64,000 bases of DNA. Source: Clostridium_AD estertheticum_D (GTDB lineage Bacteria; Bacillota; Clostridia; Clostridiales; Clostridiaceae). Shown here piece by piece: positions 8,411 to 16,865 of this stretch; the stretch's first letter is position 1, and each line of letters starts with the position of its first letter. The notes beneath the pieces are model-generated. The model worked only from the letters and a program-made list of their open reading frames with translations. It was not told where the DNA came from and made no database searches. The position numbers and the translations under genes were made by a program. The stretch is taken from NCBI RefSeq assembly GCF_018861295.1, contig NZ_JAHLDM010000005.1, positions 1 to 64,000 on the forward strand. Direction: 5' to 3'.

Positions 8411-9076
8411 ATGAGAATGAAAAAAGGAATAATTAGTATATCTACCGTTGCTGTATTAATTTTAGTAGTATTTCTTGCAGTAAGATATGTAGGAGGGCGA
8501 CAACACGTTGCGAAGGTAAATGAAGCAGATGCTACTATAGTGCAAAATGATAACTCAACTTCTGTAGCCAATACCGATAAAACGACAAATGAAAATACTT
8601 TAGAAACAGATACTAATAAAATGGATGTTGCTTATATAAATGATAAAACTAATGTTGGAATTTATACTGTTAAAAAGAATGATACAGTGTTTAGTATTGC
8701 TAAAACGTATATGCCTAGTCAGGATAAAAGTAAAATCGTTGAATTTATTAGAAATAGAAATAGTATGGGTGAATCTTATAAAATTTCAGAGGGTCAGAAG
8801 ATAGTAATCCCATATGAAATAAAGGCAGATTCATCAAAAGCAGACGCATCAAAATCAGATGTATCAAAATCAAAACCTAATACATCAAAAGCAGTAGTTT
8901 CAGAAGGGAATACTACTGAATATGTTGTTAAAAAGCAGGATACATTAACTTCAATTGCTAAAAATAATATGCCTTCTTATAGTGTGAAAAAAGCGATTGG
9001 AATGCTAAAGGAAACAAATAAAATTGTTGATGAGAATGCAATAAAAGATGGCACACATATTTATATTCCTAAATAA
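8411..9076 (+). CDS. membrane-anchored protein with two LysM domains
   Basis: A 221-residue protein with an N-terminal membrane segment (about 5-25) and no lipobox. The first LysM covers about 84-137 (YTVKKNDTVFSIAKTY ... GQKIVIPY) and the second about 172-221 (EYVVKKQDTLTSIAKN ... GTHIYIPK). The linker between them (138-170) is an SKAD/SKSD-rich low-complexity stretch. LysM binds GlcNAc-containing glycans, so it is probably held at the outer membrane face and touches peptidoglycan. ATG 8411 follows aaaggggt. No catalytic domain is seen. Confidence 0.88.
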   Translation: MRMKKGIISISTVAVLILVVFLAVRYVGGRQHVAKVNEADATIVQNDNSTSVANTDKTTNENTLETDTNKMDVAYINDKTNVGIYTVKKNDTVFSIAKTYMPSQDKSKIVEFIRNRNSMGESYKISEGQKIVIPYEIKADSSKADASKSDVSKSKPNTSKAVVSEGNTTEYVVKKQDTLTSIAKNNMPSYSVKKAIGMLKETNKIVDENAIKDGTHIYIPK

Positions 9077-9087
9077 CAAGAATAAAG

Positions 9088-9133
9088 AAAGAAGTGTATT
9101 TTGAGATAATCAAATTTACACTTCTTTTTTTAT
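9088..9133. terminator. terminator between LysM and PIN genes
   Basis: Inverted repeat agaagtgta/tacacttct with flanking A-rich and T-rich runs, between convergent genes. The loop is long (18 nt), so it is weaker than the others. Confidence 0.65.
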
Positions 9134-9148
9134 AATAGTGTCAATTTA

Positions 9149-9805
9149 TTAAATCTTAAGTACTTTCATTTCGCTACTTTCGGCAAAAATAAAATCACCA
9201 TCCAAAGTAAGGAAGAAATCTATATTGTTGTGCTCCGCAGTGGCTATGTGAAAAGCATCATTTACTGACAATAAGCTATCACACATAAATCTTTTAACTA
9301 AAAAAATACATTCTTCAGAAATATTAAGATATTTTATATTTATAATTTTTTCTAATTCTGAAATTATTTCTACAGATTTACTGTAATAGATATTAAGTAA
9401 ATTTCTTTTCATAGAATTTTTAGAAATATTATCAAAATACCTTTTATATGGAATATGAATAAGTCTGTCCTTTTTCTTTTCTTTTAATATTTTTGTATCA
9501 TGGCGGCTGAAGCTACTTGTAATAGATCTAATATTATCCATTGAGTTATACGGTCTAACATTATTTATTTTGCACTGAATGTCACTAATAAACAATTTAT
9601 AAAGTATTTTATTCATGACCTCAGCTGTTATAATACTAGTAGTGTAAAAAACAGACCCCCCCTCTGAAAGTTGTTTTAAGCATGATAAACAATCGCTATG
9701 CTTAATATCGTCATCATAAATTAAGCTGATCAAGAAAGATGCATCTAATAACACAGAGTTTTTATTGAAAACTATATTTTTAAATGGATATAATATTAAT
9801 TGCAT
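9149..9805 (-). CDS. PIN-domain protein, orphan
   Basis: A 218-residue protein with the PIN acidic set: Asp in LLDASFLISL, Glu in ITAEVMNK, Asp in SVNDAFHIATA and Asp in LTLDGDF. PIN proteins are metal-dependent RNases, often VapC toxins, but this one is longer than a VapC (about 130 residues) because of a central insert (about 80-140), and no antitoxin gene is visible beside it. Start chosen at 9805, since the upstream ATG at 9817 itself contains the gagg ribosome binding site. Whether it is a toxin is open. Confidence 0.78.
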   Translation of the reverse strand: MQLILYPFKNIVFNKNSVLLDASFLISLIYDDDIKHSDCLSCLKQLSEGGSVFYTTSIITAEVMNKILYKLFISDIQCKINNVRPYNSMDNIRSITSSFSRHDTKILKEKKKDRLIHIPYKRYFDNISKNSMKRNLLNIYYSKSVEIISELEKIINIKYLNISEECIFLVKRFMCDSLLSVNDAFHIATAEHNNIDFFLTLDGDFIFAESSEMKVLKI

Positions 9806-10033
9806 TTTTAACCTCATTAAAATCGATTATTCTATACTGATATGTATATTCAACAATGATTACTAATAGTAGTTTAATAATTAATTACATATTTATTAAA
9901 TGAAAATATACATTTAATAATCAAAAAAAATAATAAAGTGTGTATTCTCTTGATTTAGCAATAAAAAGTGAGGTATACTTCTTTTGTTGTGATGTATAAA
10001 ATAAACGCAAATTTTATAGAAAGGAGATACATA

Positions 10034-10777
10034 ATGGAGTTTTTAAGAACGGATGAAACTTTAGATGATCTTCAACTAAAAGGCATTCACGTTATTCAAA
10101 AAAAACACGCTTTTCGATTTGGAGTGGATGCAGTACTGCTTGCCAATTTTGTGAAAGTAAGAAAAAATGCTAAAGTTGTTGATTTATGCACTGGTACGGG
10201 CATAATACCTTTTATATTAGCAGGTAAAACAACTGCAAGTAATATAATTGGGGTGGAAATTCAAGAAGAGTTTGTTGATATGGCAAATAGGTCCATAGAA
10301 TATAACAATTTAAAGGATAAAATTAAATTTATAAATGGAGACTTAAAAGATATAGAACTTATTAAAACTATTGATAAGGTAGACATTGTTACAGTTAATC
10401 CACCTTATAAACTTCAAAACTCGGGCTTAATAAGTTTAAATGATAAGGACGCTATAGCAAGACATGAAATTTGTTGTACATTAGAAGATGTAATTATTGC
10501 ATGTAGAATTATTCTAAAGGATAATGGAAGAATGTATATGGTGCATAGACCAGATAGATTAGCTGATATCTTGTGCACTATGAGGAAGCATAGGATTGAG
10601 CCTAAACGTATAAGAATGGTGCACCCAAGCGTAAATAAGGCACCTAACATTGTCCTTATCGAGGGGCAGAGGGATGGGGGGGCATTTTTAAAATGGGACC
10701 CTCCTCTTTATGTTCATATAGAAGATGGCGGTTATACCGAGGAAATTAAAAATATGTATAATTCAGATAGAAATTAA
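10034..10777 (+). CDS. trmN6: tRNA1(Val) (adenine37-N6)-methyltransferase (TrmN6)
   Basis: A 247-residue SAM-dependent methyltransferase (YabB/YfiC family). VVDLCTGTGIIPFIL is the SAM-binding motif I and VNPPYK the N6-adenine catalytic motif IV. The N-terminal RTDETLDDL and HAFRFGVDAVLLA fit the family. ATG 10034 follows aaaggagat; the frame continues upstream to 9968 without a ribosome binding site. It is followed 29 nt later by rsmI, the order of Bacillus yabB-yazA-yabC (without yazA). Confidence 0.92.
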   Translation: MEFLRTDETLDDLQLKGIHVIQKKHAFRFGVDAVLLANFVKVRKNAKVVDLCTGTGIIPFILAGKTTASNIIGVEIQEEFVDMANRSIEYNNLKDKIKFINGDLKDIELIKTIDKVDIVTVNPPYKLQNSGLISLNDKDAIARHEICCTLEDVIIACRIILKDNGRMYMVHRPDRLADILCTMRKHRIEPKRIRMVHPSVNKAPNIVLIEGQRDGGAFLKWDPPLYVHIEDGGYTEEIKNMYNSDRN

Positions 10778-10806
10778 GGTAAATACTACAGAGAAGGGTG
10801 ATAAGA

Positions 10807-11649
10807 ATGGCAGGAAAATTATATTTAGTTCCAACTCCGATAGGGAATTTAAAGGATATTACGCTTAGAGCATTAGAAGTGCTTCAAAGTGTGGATATAA
10901 TAGCAGCAGAAGACACAAGGCAAAGTTTAAAACTTTTAAATCATTTTAATATAAAAAAAATACTTATAAGTTATCATAAGTTTAATGAGCAAGGGAAAAG
11001 CGAGGATATAATTAGGCAAGTAAGAGAAGGTAAAAATATAGCTATTATTAGTGATGCAGGAACGCCCGGAATATCAGATCCTGGAAGTGTTATAGTTTCA
11101 AAGTGTATAGAGCAAAACATAGAATTTGTGGTATTACCTGGAGCTACTGCAATTACTACTGCACTTGTATATTCTGGTCTTGACACTACAAAATTTATTT
11201 TTAGAGGATTCCTACCTAGGGAGAATAAAGAAAGAAAACCTATTATTGATGATTTAATAAATAGGAGTGAGACTTTAATTTTTTATGAGGCTCCTCACAG
11301 ACTTTTAAGTACTTTAGAATTCCTATATGAGAATATTGGAAATAGAAAGATATCAATGTGTAGGGAGCTTACAAAACTGTATGAAGAGATAATAAGGCTA
11401 ACGCTAGAACAAGCAATAGAATATTATAAACAGAATTCTCCAAGAGGAGAATATGTATTAGTAGTTGAAGGTAAGAGTAAGGAAGCTATAGATAAAGATG
11501 AAAGGGCTAAATGGGATTCGCTAACTATAGAAGAGCATATACAAAAATATATGGATGACGGAATAAATAAAAAAGATGCAATGAAGTTAGTAGCAAAGGA
11601 TAGAAACCTGCCTAAATCTGAAATATATAAACATTCTTTAAAATTATGA
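10807..11649 (+). CDS. rsmI: 16S rRNA 2'-O-ribose C1402 methyltransferase RsmI
   Basis: A 280-residue tetrapyrrole-methylase-fold enzyme. GKLYLVPTPIGNL opens the protein, AAEDTRQ and SDAGTPGISDPG are the SAM-binding loops, and FRGFLPR and FYEAPHR are characteristic of RsmI. It methylates the ribose of C1402 in 16S rRNA. The start is the ATG at 10807, 9 nt after gagaaggg; a GTG at 10798 is also in frame. The C-terminal tail (about 240-280) carries the usual helix. It forms an operon with trmN6. Confidence 0.95.
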   Translation: MAGKLYLVPTPIGNLKDITLRALEVLQSVDIIAAEDTRQSLKLLNHFNIKKILISYHKFNEQGKSEDIIRQVREGKNIAIISDAGTPGISDPGSVIVSKCIEQNIEFVVLPGATAITTALVYSGLDTTKFIFRGFLPRENKERKPIIDDLINRSETLIFYEAPHRLLSTLEFLYENIGNRKISMCRELTKLYEEIIRLTLEQAIEYYKQNSPRGEYVLVVEGKSKEAIDKDERAKWDSLTIEEHIQKYMDDGINKKDAMKLVAKDRNLPKSEIYKHSLKL

Positions 11650-11675
11650 AAATTATGATAATTATGATAAAATAA

Positions 11676-11684
11676 TGGTATAAT
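11676..11684 (+). promoter_or_regulatory. extended -10 promoter of the NlpC/P60 gene
   Basis: TGG-TATAAT at 11676-11684 is an extended -10 element. There is no good -35 box at 17 bp, as is usual for this class. It lies about 80 bp before the start codon. Three tandem aattatga copies lie just upstream (about 11642-11669). Confidence 0.5.
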
Positions 11685-11764
11685 GTAATCGTTGATTTAA
11701 AAAAATCAATTTAAAAACCAATAAATTGTAAAAACATATAATATTACATATGAGGGGGATTAAG

Positions 11765-12868
11765 TTGCGTAAAAGAATAATATCATTGATAATAACAATT
11801 GGCCTTGCAGCTACAATAAGCATGCAGGTAATGGCAAATCCATTATCAGATAAACTTAGTAATCAAAAAAGTCAGTTAGAAAGTCAAAAAAACGCATACA
11901 AGAAAGCTCAAAGTAACATTCAAAGCATAGAAGTATCAATTGAAAAATTAGATTCAGATATAGAAAAGATGTATACACAAGTTGATAAAACAAAGGTTAA
12001 AGTAGGGGAAACCCAGAAACAAATAGTGAAGACAACAAAGGATATACAAGTTGCACAGGCTAATATTAAAAAAGAACAAGATTTATTTAATGAGAGAATG
12101 CGAAGCATGTATATGAATGGTGCGGGTAGCTATGTGGAAGTTTTATTAGAATCTGATGGAATAGGGGATTTTATTTCAAGAGCTGAAACTGTTAAAAAAA
12201 TTGTTGAGTATGATAATAATATTGTAGCAGAGTTAACAGCTAAAAAGAGTAAGGTTGAAAACCAAAAGCGAGCACTTGAAACTCAGAAAACAAAGCTATT
12301 AGTGTTAAAAGCTGATAATGAAGCAAAACTCGCAAAGCTTAAAGATACAAAAAAAGATCAAAGCGTATTAATCTTGGAAGCTACAAAACAAGAAAAATTG
12401 TATTCTGGCAAGGTTAATGATGGACAAGCTACAGTAGATGCTACTATGAAACAAATACAACAAATGAAAGATAACCTTCCTAATTACACTGCATCTAGAG
12501 GAGGATCATCATCATTTAGTTCAAATGCTGTAGTTGCATATGCAAGTAATTTTTTAGGTACGCCGTATGTTTGGGGCGCTAGTGGTCCTAAGTTTTTTGA
12601 TTGTTCTGGATTTATGCAATATGTATATGGTCATTTCGGTGTTTCACTTAGTAGAACTACTTATACACAAATAAATGAAGGTTCATATGTAGCTAGAGGA
12701 GATTTGCAACCGGGAGATTTAATTTTCTTTGGTACAGCATCAGATCCACATCATGTAGGAATGTATGTAGGTAATAACTCATATATTGAGGCACCACGTA
12801 CTGGTGATGTAATCAAAATAACAGAATTGACAAGAGGAGATTATGTTACTGCGAGAAGAGTTAAGTAA
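11765..12868 (+). CDS. secreted NlpC/P60 peptidoglycan hydrolase with coiled coil
   Basis: A 367-residue secreted protein similar in build to Bacillus CwlO. A signal peptide (about 1-25, cleaved after VMA) is followed by a long coiled coil (about 28-235), a short linker, and a C-terminal NlpC/P60 domain. Catalytic Cys280 is in FDCSGF, His330 in HHVGMYV, and the third polar residue is near YIEAP. It would cut D-Glu-diaminopimelate bonds in stem peptides. The start is TTG 11765 because the upstream ATG (11750) is part of the gaggggg ribosome binding site. A terminator follows at once. Confidence 0.9.
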   Translation: MRKRIISLIITIGLAATISMQVMANPLSDKLSNQKSQLESQKNAYKKAQSNIQSIEVSIEKLDSDIEKMYTQVDKTKVKVGETQKQIVKTTKDIQVAQANIKKEQDLFNERMRSMYMNGAGSYVEVLLESDGIGDFISRAETVKKIVEYDNNIVAELTAKKSKVENQKRALETQKTKLLVLKADNEAKLAKLKDTKKDQSVLILEATKQEKLYSGKVNDGQATVDATMKQIQQMKDNLPNYTASRGGSSSFSSNAVVAYASNFLGTPYVWGASGPKFFDCSGFMQYVYGHFGVSLSRTTYTQINEGSYVARGDLQPGDLIFFGTASDPHHVGMYVGNNSYIEAPRTGDVIKITELTRGDYVTARRVK

Positions 12869-12879
12869 AGCTTTATTTA

Positions 12880-12909
12880 GACAGGCTATTTAAATAGCCT
12901 GTTTTTTTG
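12880..12909 (+). terminator. terminator after the NlpC/P60 gene
   Basis: Near-perfect hairpin acaggctatt/aatagcctgt followed by seven T. Confidence 0.85.
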
Positions 12910-13449
12910 TTAGTAATAAAATTTGATAAAGATTTAAAACAAGGAATTTTATCATGTTAAATTGAATTTGGTTAAAAATTCATTGAAATAATATAGAAGG
13001 CAAATAGCAGAAAAAGATAAATATTGAATGAAAAAAGAAGAAGTGACACTACTTACTACACATAAAAAGTAACAGATTATGAACAGGCATTGGGAGACAA
13101 TGTGGATAAAAATATGTCAGAATAACTTTTAATATGTATAAGCACTGAAATAAGGCTTTCGCATATAAATATAATTGTCCACAGCTTCTGTTGATTAAAT
13201 GTTAAAAACTGTGGATAACTTATCCTAAATATTAAAAATATAGCTATTTGCAATATTATATTTAAAAAAAATCATATTCTATAATGAAAATCTTGTAATA
13301 AGATAGGTTATAATGTTTTATGTTTTTACATAGGAAAGATTTAGTATAAATATAAAAATAATTTGAAAACTAAATAAAAAATTAAGCATAAACGTCTGTA
13401 TATTATAATATTTATTTATAGTTGATAAATATTAAGGGGGTAGATGTTT
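12910..13449. other. gene-free region with three to four DnaA boxes
   Basis: About 540 bp without a recognisable gene. DnaA-box-like 9-mers are present: TGTGGATAA at 13101-13109 and 13210-13218 (perfect complements of TTATCCACA), TTGTCCACA at 13175-13183 (one mismatch) and TGTTGATTA at 13189-13197 (two mismatches). The rest is A/T-rich. It also carries the promoter of the 68-residue gene that follows. Confidence 0.6.
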
Positions 13450-13656
13450 ATGCTAAATAATATACCAAAATTTATTTATGACCTATGTGGGGAAAAAGTT
13501 GAGGTTATGGATTATTCAAAGGTTTTTTTTGAAAATAAGAATGAAGAGGGTTATGTACTACACGTAGAACAACATGATAGAGTTACATCTATAAATGAAT
13601 TTGAATTAGAAAGGAGAGAAGATAAGTATTATTGCACGAGAAAATTGTTTAGGTAA
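13450..13656 (+). CDS. 68-residue protein of unknown function
   Basis: I do not recognise this protein. It starts MLNNIPKFIYDLCGEKVEV and is mixed acidic/basic with a likely small beta-rich fold (VEVMDYSKVFFE, GYVLHVEQHDRV, KYYCTRKL). There is no signal or membrane segment. Start at 13450 is preferred to the ATG at 13444 because aaggggg (13434-13440) then has a 9-nt spacing. It sits alone between two DnaA-box regions and ends before a bidirectional terminator. Confidence 0.65.
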   Translation: MLNNIPKFIYDLCGEKVEVMDYSKVFFENKNEEGYVLHVEQHDRVTSINEFELERREDKYYCTRKLFR

Positions 13657-13713
13657 TTAAATTTTTATAACATAGATTAAATAGGACTAACACATATAGC
13701 TATGAAAGATAAT

Positions 13714-13752
13714 AAAAATAAGGACAATTCTCATAAGAATTGTCCTTATTTT
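13714..13752. terminator. bidirectional terminator
   Basis: Stem aaaaataaggacaattct paired with a matching gaattgtccttattttt arm and a 5-nt loop, between the convergent 68-residue gene and ispF. Confidence 0.88.
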
Positions 13753-13759
13753 TATTTAA

Positions 13760-13781
13760 CGACCCAGGAGATGATTTAACA
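13760..13781 (+). repeat. 22-nt direct repeat, copy 1 (downstream of ispF)
   Basis: Core cccaggagatgatttaac. A second copy at 14380-14401 differs by one base (g for a), 620 bp away on the other side of ispF. Its last 16 nt (aggagatgatttaaca) also match 6654-6669 exactly, the ribosome binding site region of ricT. Here it is not followed by a start codon. Confidence 0.7.
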
Positions 13782-13796
13782 CAAGATTATAAATAG

Positions 13797-14264
13797 CTAT
13801 TTTAAAAGACATATAGCATTAGATGATATTCCTGCGCATTGACCAGTGAAACCGAGGCCTTCCTCGGTAGTAGCTTTAATATTAACCTTATCTATAGGTA
13901 AATCAAGTGCGGTCGCAATATTTCTTACCATATAGGGTATATGTGGTGCCATTTTAGGTTCTTGTGCTATTATTGTAGCATCAATATTTTCAATTATATA
14001 ATTTTTATTTTTTATTAGTTTACAAACATATGTAAGTAAAGAAATACTTGATATGCCTTTATATTTAGTGTCAGTGTCAGGAAAATGTTTTCCAATATCA
14101 CCAAGTGCAGCAGCACCTAAGAGTGCATCCATAATTGCATGAACTAGAACATCTGCATCTGAATGACCAAGTAAACCAGTTGTGTGTGGTATAGTCACTC
14201 CCCCGAGTATTAATTTTCTATCAGTAACCAATCTATGAACATCATATCCCATTCCTATTCTCAA
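13797..14264 (-). CDS. ispF: 2-C-methyl-D-erythritol 2,4-cyclodiphosphate synthase
   Basis: A 155-residue IspF of the MEP isoprenoid pathway, converting CDP-ME-2-phosphate to the cyclodiphosphate. Metal ligands are visible as Asp8 and His10 (GYDVH) and His42 in the N-terminal part; LGHSDADVLVHAIMDALLGA, KHFPDTD and the C-terminal TTEEGLGFTG signature are intact. It is alone, without ispD, on the minus strand, between two gene-free regions with DnaA boxes and bracketed by a 22-nt direct repeat. Confidence 0.96.
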   Translation of the reverse strand: MRIGMGYDVHRLVTDRKLILGGVTIPHTTGLLGHSDADVLVHAIMDALLGAAALGDIGKHFPDTDTKYKGISSISLLTYVCKLIKNKNYIIENIDATIIAQEPKMAPHIPYMVRNIATALDLPIDKVNIKATTEEGLGFTGQCAGISSNAICLLK

Positions 14265-14379
14265 GCGAATTACCTCTTTTCAATTTAATTTATAAAGATT
14301 TCAAATATATACTTATGTGCCTAATATACCATTTCACGAGATGGTAATCAAGAAATTTTATTAAGGAGATATATTGAAG

Positions 14380-14401
14380 CGACCCAGGAGGTGATTTAAC
14401 A
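14380..14401 (+). repeat. 22-nt direct repeat, copy 2 (upstream of ispF)
   Basis: Core cccaggaggtgatttaac. It is the partner of 13760-13781 with a single base difference and immediately precedes the DnaA-box cluster. Confidence 0.7.
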
Positions 14402-15206
14402 GTTTAGACGTAGTAAATGCAAGTGATATTATAGATAATAAGTTATCAACATGTTATCAACAAAACTGTGGATAATGTGCATAACTTAATAATTAAACTT
14501 TGAATTATTTTATTTAATTCACATATATTTATATATTATTTTCCAATATATACATAATAACGACAAATAACGAATCGTTAACATCAACTCCACAAGTTAT
14601 ACACAGAAAGGCTGTTGATAATGTGCATAACTATTAAATAGTTCGTAACTATTGACATATAATTACACATATTAAAAGCGATTGTGGATTAGTAAAACTT
14701 AATGTGTACAATCTGTGAGTCTAACTAAAAAAAATAATAAATTTAAAATAATTATCAAAATAAAAGAAAATAATGTAAATTAAATATAACATCATAATTA
14801 AAAGAGATTATAATTAGATTGGTATAATATATAAAATATAAGATAAAATGTATTTATAAATTTTATGGTAAAACGTGGCTATAACTAAAATACAATGTGT
14901 ATAATATAAATTTAAAAAGGATTATAGCTGCGAAATAAGCACTATAGGCCTGAAATATGAAAATGATTACATATAGCCTATATTACAATTGAGATCATTA
15001 AAGCAGTAGGTGGTAAGTGGTAGCGATTTGAGATAAAGTTAAGTGATTTTACATGAATTTAAGGAGAATAAACAAATAGTTATTTATAAGTTAAAAGCAT
15101 AATTTTAAACTAATTTACAACTTAAATATAATAGTTATTATTAACTAAGAGTAACAAGTTATCCACAAAATCTGTGTGCACAATGTTGATAACTTTAAAA
15201 TAAAGC

Positions 15207-15236
15207 AAAAAACACACAAATTTGTGTGTTTTTCAA
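15207..15236. terminator. terminator of the RluF-like gene
   Basis: A 13-bp perfect palindrome (aaaaacacacaaa / tttgtgtgttttt) lying about 55 nt past the stop of the minus-strand pseudouridine synthase gene. Symmetry allows use from either side. Confidence 0.75.
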
Positions 15237-15288
15237 GTGCTTTTTAACATTAGAAGTGGTGATTTAATACAAAAACATATGTTGGGTT

Positions 15289-16074
15289 TTATTTAGAAGC
15301 ATTTTCAGTTTTTATGGAGTCTGAAATTAGATCATTAATACCCATTAGTTCATTTTTAGATAAATATCTCCATCTCCCGGTAGGTAAATTATTTATAGAA
15401 ACATTCATAATTCTAAGCCTCTCAAGTCTCATAACGCAGTACCCTAAATACTCACACATTCTTCGTATTTGACGGTTAAGTCCCTGCGTTAAAATTATTT
15501 TAAAAACATATTTGCTTTCTTTTTTTACCAAACATTTTTTAGTAGTAGTTTTGAGTATGGGGATACCATTTGCCATATTTTTTATGAAATCTGGAGATAT
15601 TGGTTTATCTACAGTGACAATATACTCCTTTTCATGACTATTACCAGAACGTAAAATTTTATTTACAATGTCACCATCGTTAGTTAAAAAGATAAGACCT
15701 TGAGAAGCTTTGTCGAGACGACCGATTGGAAAGATCCTTTTTGGATAATTTATAAAATCTATGATATTTCCATTAATTTTATGCTCTGTAGTGCATGTTA
15801 TTCCAACAGGTTTATTGAAAGCTAAATAAATGTGATCTTCTTTGTTTTTTAGTGGGCTACCATTTATTTTAATTTCATCAGTGTTACACACTTGGGTGCC
15901 CATTTCAGGTATTTTGCCATTTACTGTGACTTTACCTTTATCAATTAGCTTATCTGCTTCACGCCTAGAACAAAAACCTGTTTCACTTATGAATTTATTT
16001 AATCTAGTTTTTGAATCATTAGTTTCATAGTGATTAATAATAGTTTTCTCTTTAACGCCTTTTATGATTTTCAT
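15289..16074 (-). CDS. RluF-type 23S rRNA pseudouridine synthase
   Basis: A 261-residue RsuA/RluB/E/F-class pseudouridine synthase. An S4 RNA-binding domain lies at about 24-80 (RLNKFISETGFCSRREAD); the catalytic motif GRLDKASQGL has its Asp at about 119. QGLNRQIRRMCEYLGY is the family C-terminal motif. The Lys/Gln-rich set and the NKPVGITCT strand fit RluF best, which modifies U2604 in E. coli, but substrate is inferred. The start is at 16074, after aagggcggtg. It is 58 nt downstream of the RsgI-like gene and may be co-transcribed with it. Confidence 0.87.
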   Translation of the reverse strand: MKIIKGVKEKTIINHYETNDSKTRLNKFISETGFCSRREADKLIDKGKVTVNGKIPEMGTQVCNTDEIKINGSPLKNKEDHIYLAFNKPVGITCTTEHKINGNIIDFINYPKRIFPIGRLDKASQGLIFLTNDGDIVNKILRSGNSHEKEYIVTVDKPISPDFIKNMANGIPILKTTTKKCLVKKESKYVFKIILTQGLNRQIRRMCEYLGYCVMRLERLRIMNVSINNLPTGRWRYLSKNELMGINDLISDSIKTENASK

Positions 16075-16132
16075 TTTGCACCGCCCTTAGAAGTTATAAT
16101 GTAAATATAAGATAAGTATCTTTAATGTCCAT

Positions 16133-16705
16133 CTAATTAATTATAGGTTGTCCATTATCATTTATTAGAACTTTGAAATTATGAGTCTCTGCATATTTTA
16201 CAAACTCAGTTAAGTTTATTGGAGCTTTGTTTTTATTGCCAGTAATAAATATAGAAATTTTAAAACCGTCATCTGCATGTGCTTTAGTTAAATATTTTTG
16301 TTTAATAGATTCATCTAAAATTAAATGTAAGGACTGGTTAAGTGATGTATCTTTGAGATTTACAAGTTGTTTTATTTTATACCCACCAGAGCTAACGCCC
16401 TCAACATTTGTAATATTATTTGAAGAATTTACATCCATTTTTAGAGAACAATTCATGTCGACGATAACGGAGTAATTATATCTATTATTCATATATAATT
16501 GCCTTATTACAAATACTATTAATAAAGAACAAATAAGTGATAAGATGTATTTCCAAAGGGCAAAGGGTTTAACTATTTCACCTACATATATTTCGCCTAG
16601 TACAGGCTCAATTACATTTTTTTTGAGAGTTACAAATTCATTATTTTTGGTAACGACATACACCTTATTTTTTTCAATATTAATTATTTTACCTGATTTT
16701 TGCAT
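16133..16705 (-). CDS. RsgI-like anti-sigma factor, without a neighbouring sigI
   Basis: A 190-residue single-pass membrane protein. Residues 1-45 resemble the RsgI N-terminal anti-sigma domain (GKIINIEKNKVYVVTKNNEF), 50-70 is the membrane segment (KYILSLICSLLIVFVI), and the outer part begins YSVIVDMNCSLKMDVN, like the VDINPSIELxVN repeat of RsgI proteins. In Clostridium, RsgI proteins hold the sigma factor SigI and sense extracellular polysaccharide through C-terminal modules. Here no sigI is adjacent and no carbohydrate-binding module follows, so it is a short orphan. Confidence 0.72.
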   Translation of the reverse strand: MQKSGKIINIEKNKVYVVTKNNEFVTLKKNVIEPVLGEIYVGEIVKPFALWKYILSLICSLLIVFVIRQLYMNNRYNYSVIVDMNCSLKMDVNSSNNITNVEGVSSGGYKIKQLVNLKDTSLNQSLHLILDESIKQKYLTKAHADDGFKISIFITGNKNKAPINLTEFVKYAETHNFKVLINDNGQPIIN

Positions 16706-16865
16706 AGAGGCACCTCTTTCATAAGATAGTAAGTAGTTGTATTAAATATTTGATAATGCTTGACATAAAGAGAGAAAGTTGTTACGTTCATTGTAGTTAT
16801 GTATTAAATCAAGTCATAAATATTGTAAACCCATAGCTATAACAAATAATAAATAGAGGTATATT

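Larger units (their letters stand above)
14265..15288. other. 1-kb gene-free region: DnaA-box cluster
   Basis: No gene is seen. Within 14443-15192 there are about twelve 9-mers matching the DnaA box or differing by one base: TTATCAACA (14443, 14454), TGTGGATAA (14467), TGTGCATAA (14476, 14622), TTATACACA (14597), TGTTGATAA (14613, 15184), TGTGGATTA (14683), TGTGTACAA (14703), TTATCCACA (15159) and TGTGCACAA (15175). Several abut head to tail: 14467/14476, 14613/14622, 15175/15184. The segment 14720-14920 is almost pure A/T. This is the pattern of a DnaA-binding cluster; a chromosome-origin role is not proven (no dnaA nearby). Confidence 0.7.

Noticed and set aside
12910..15288. The region as the chromosomal oriC itself
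   Set aside because: No dnaA or dnaN is present, and genes on both sides keep the same direction, so strand bias does not switch as expected at an origin. A DnaA cluster is the safer reading.
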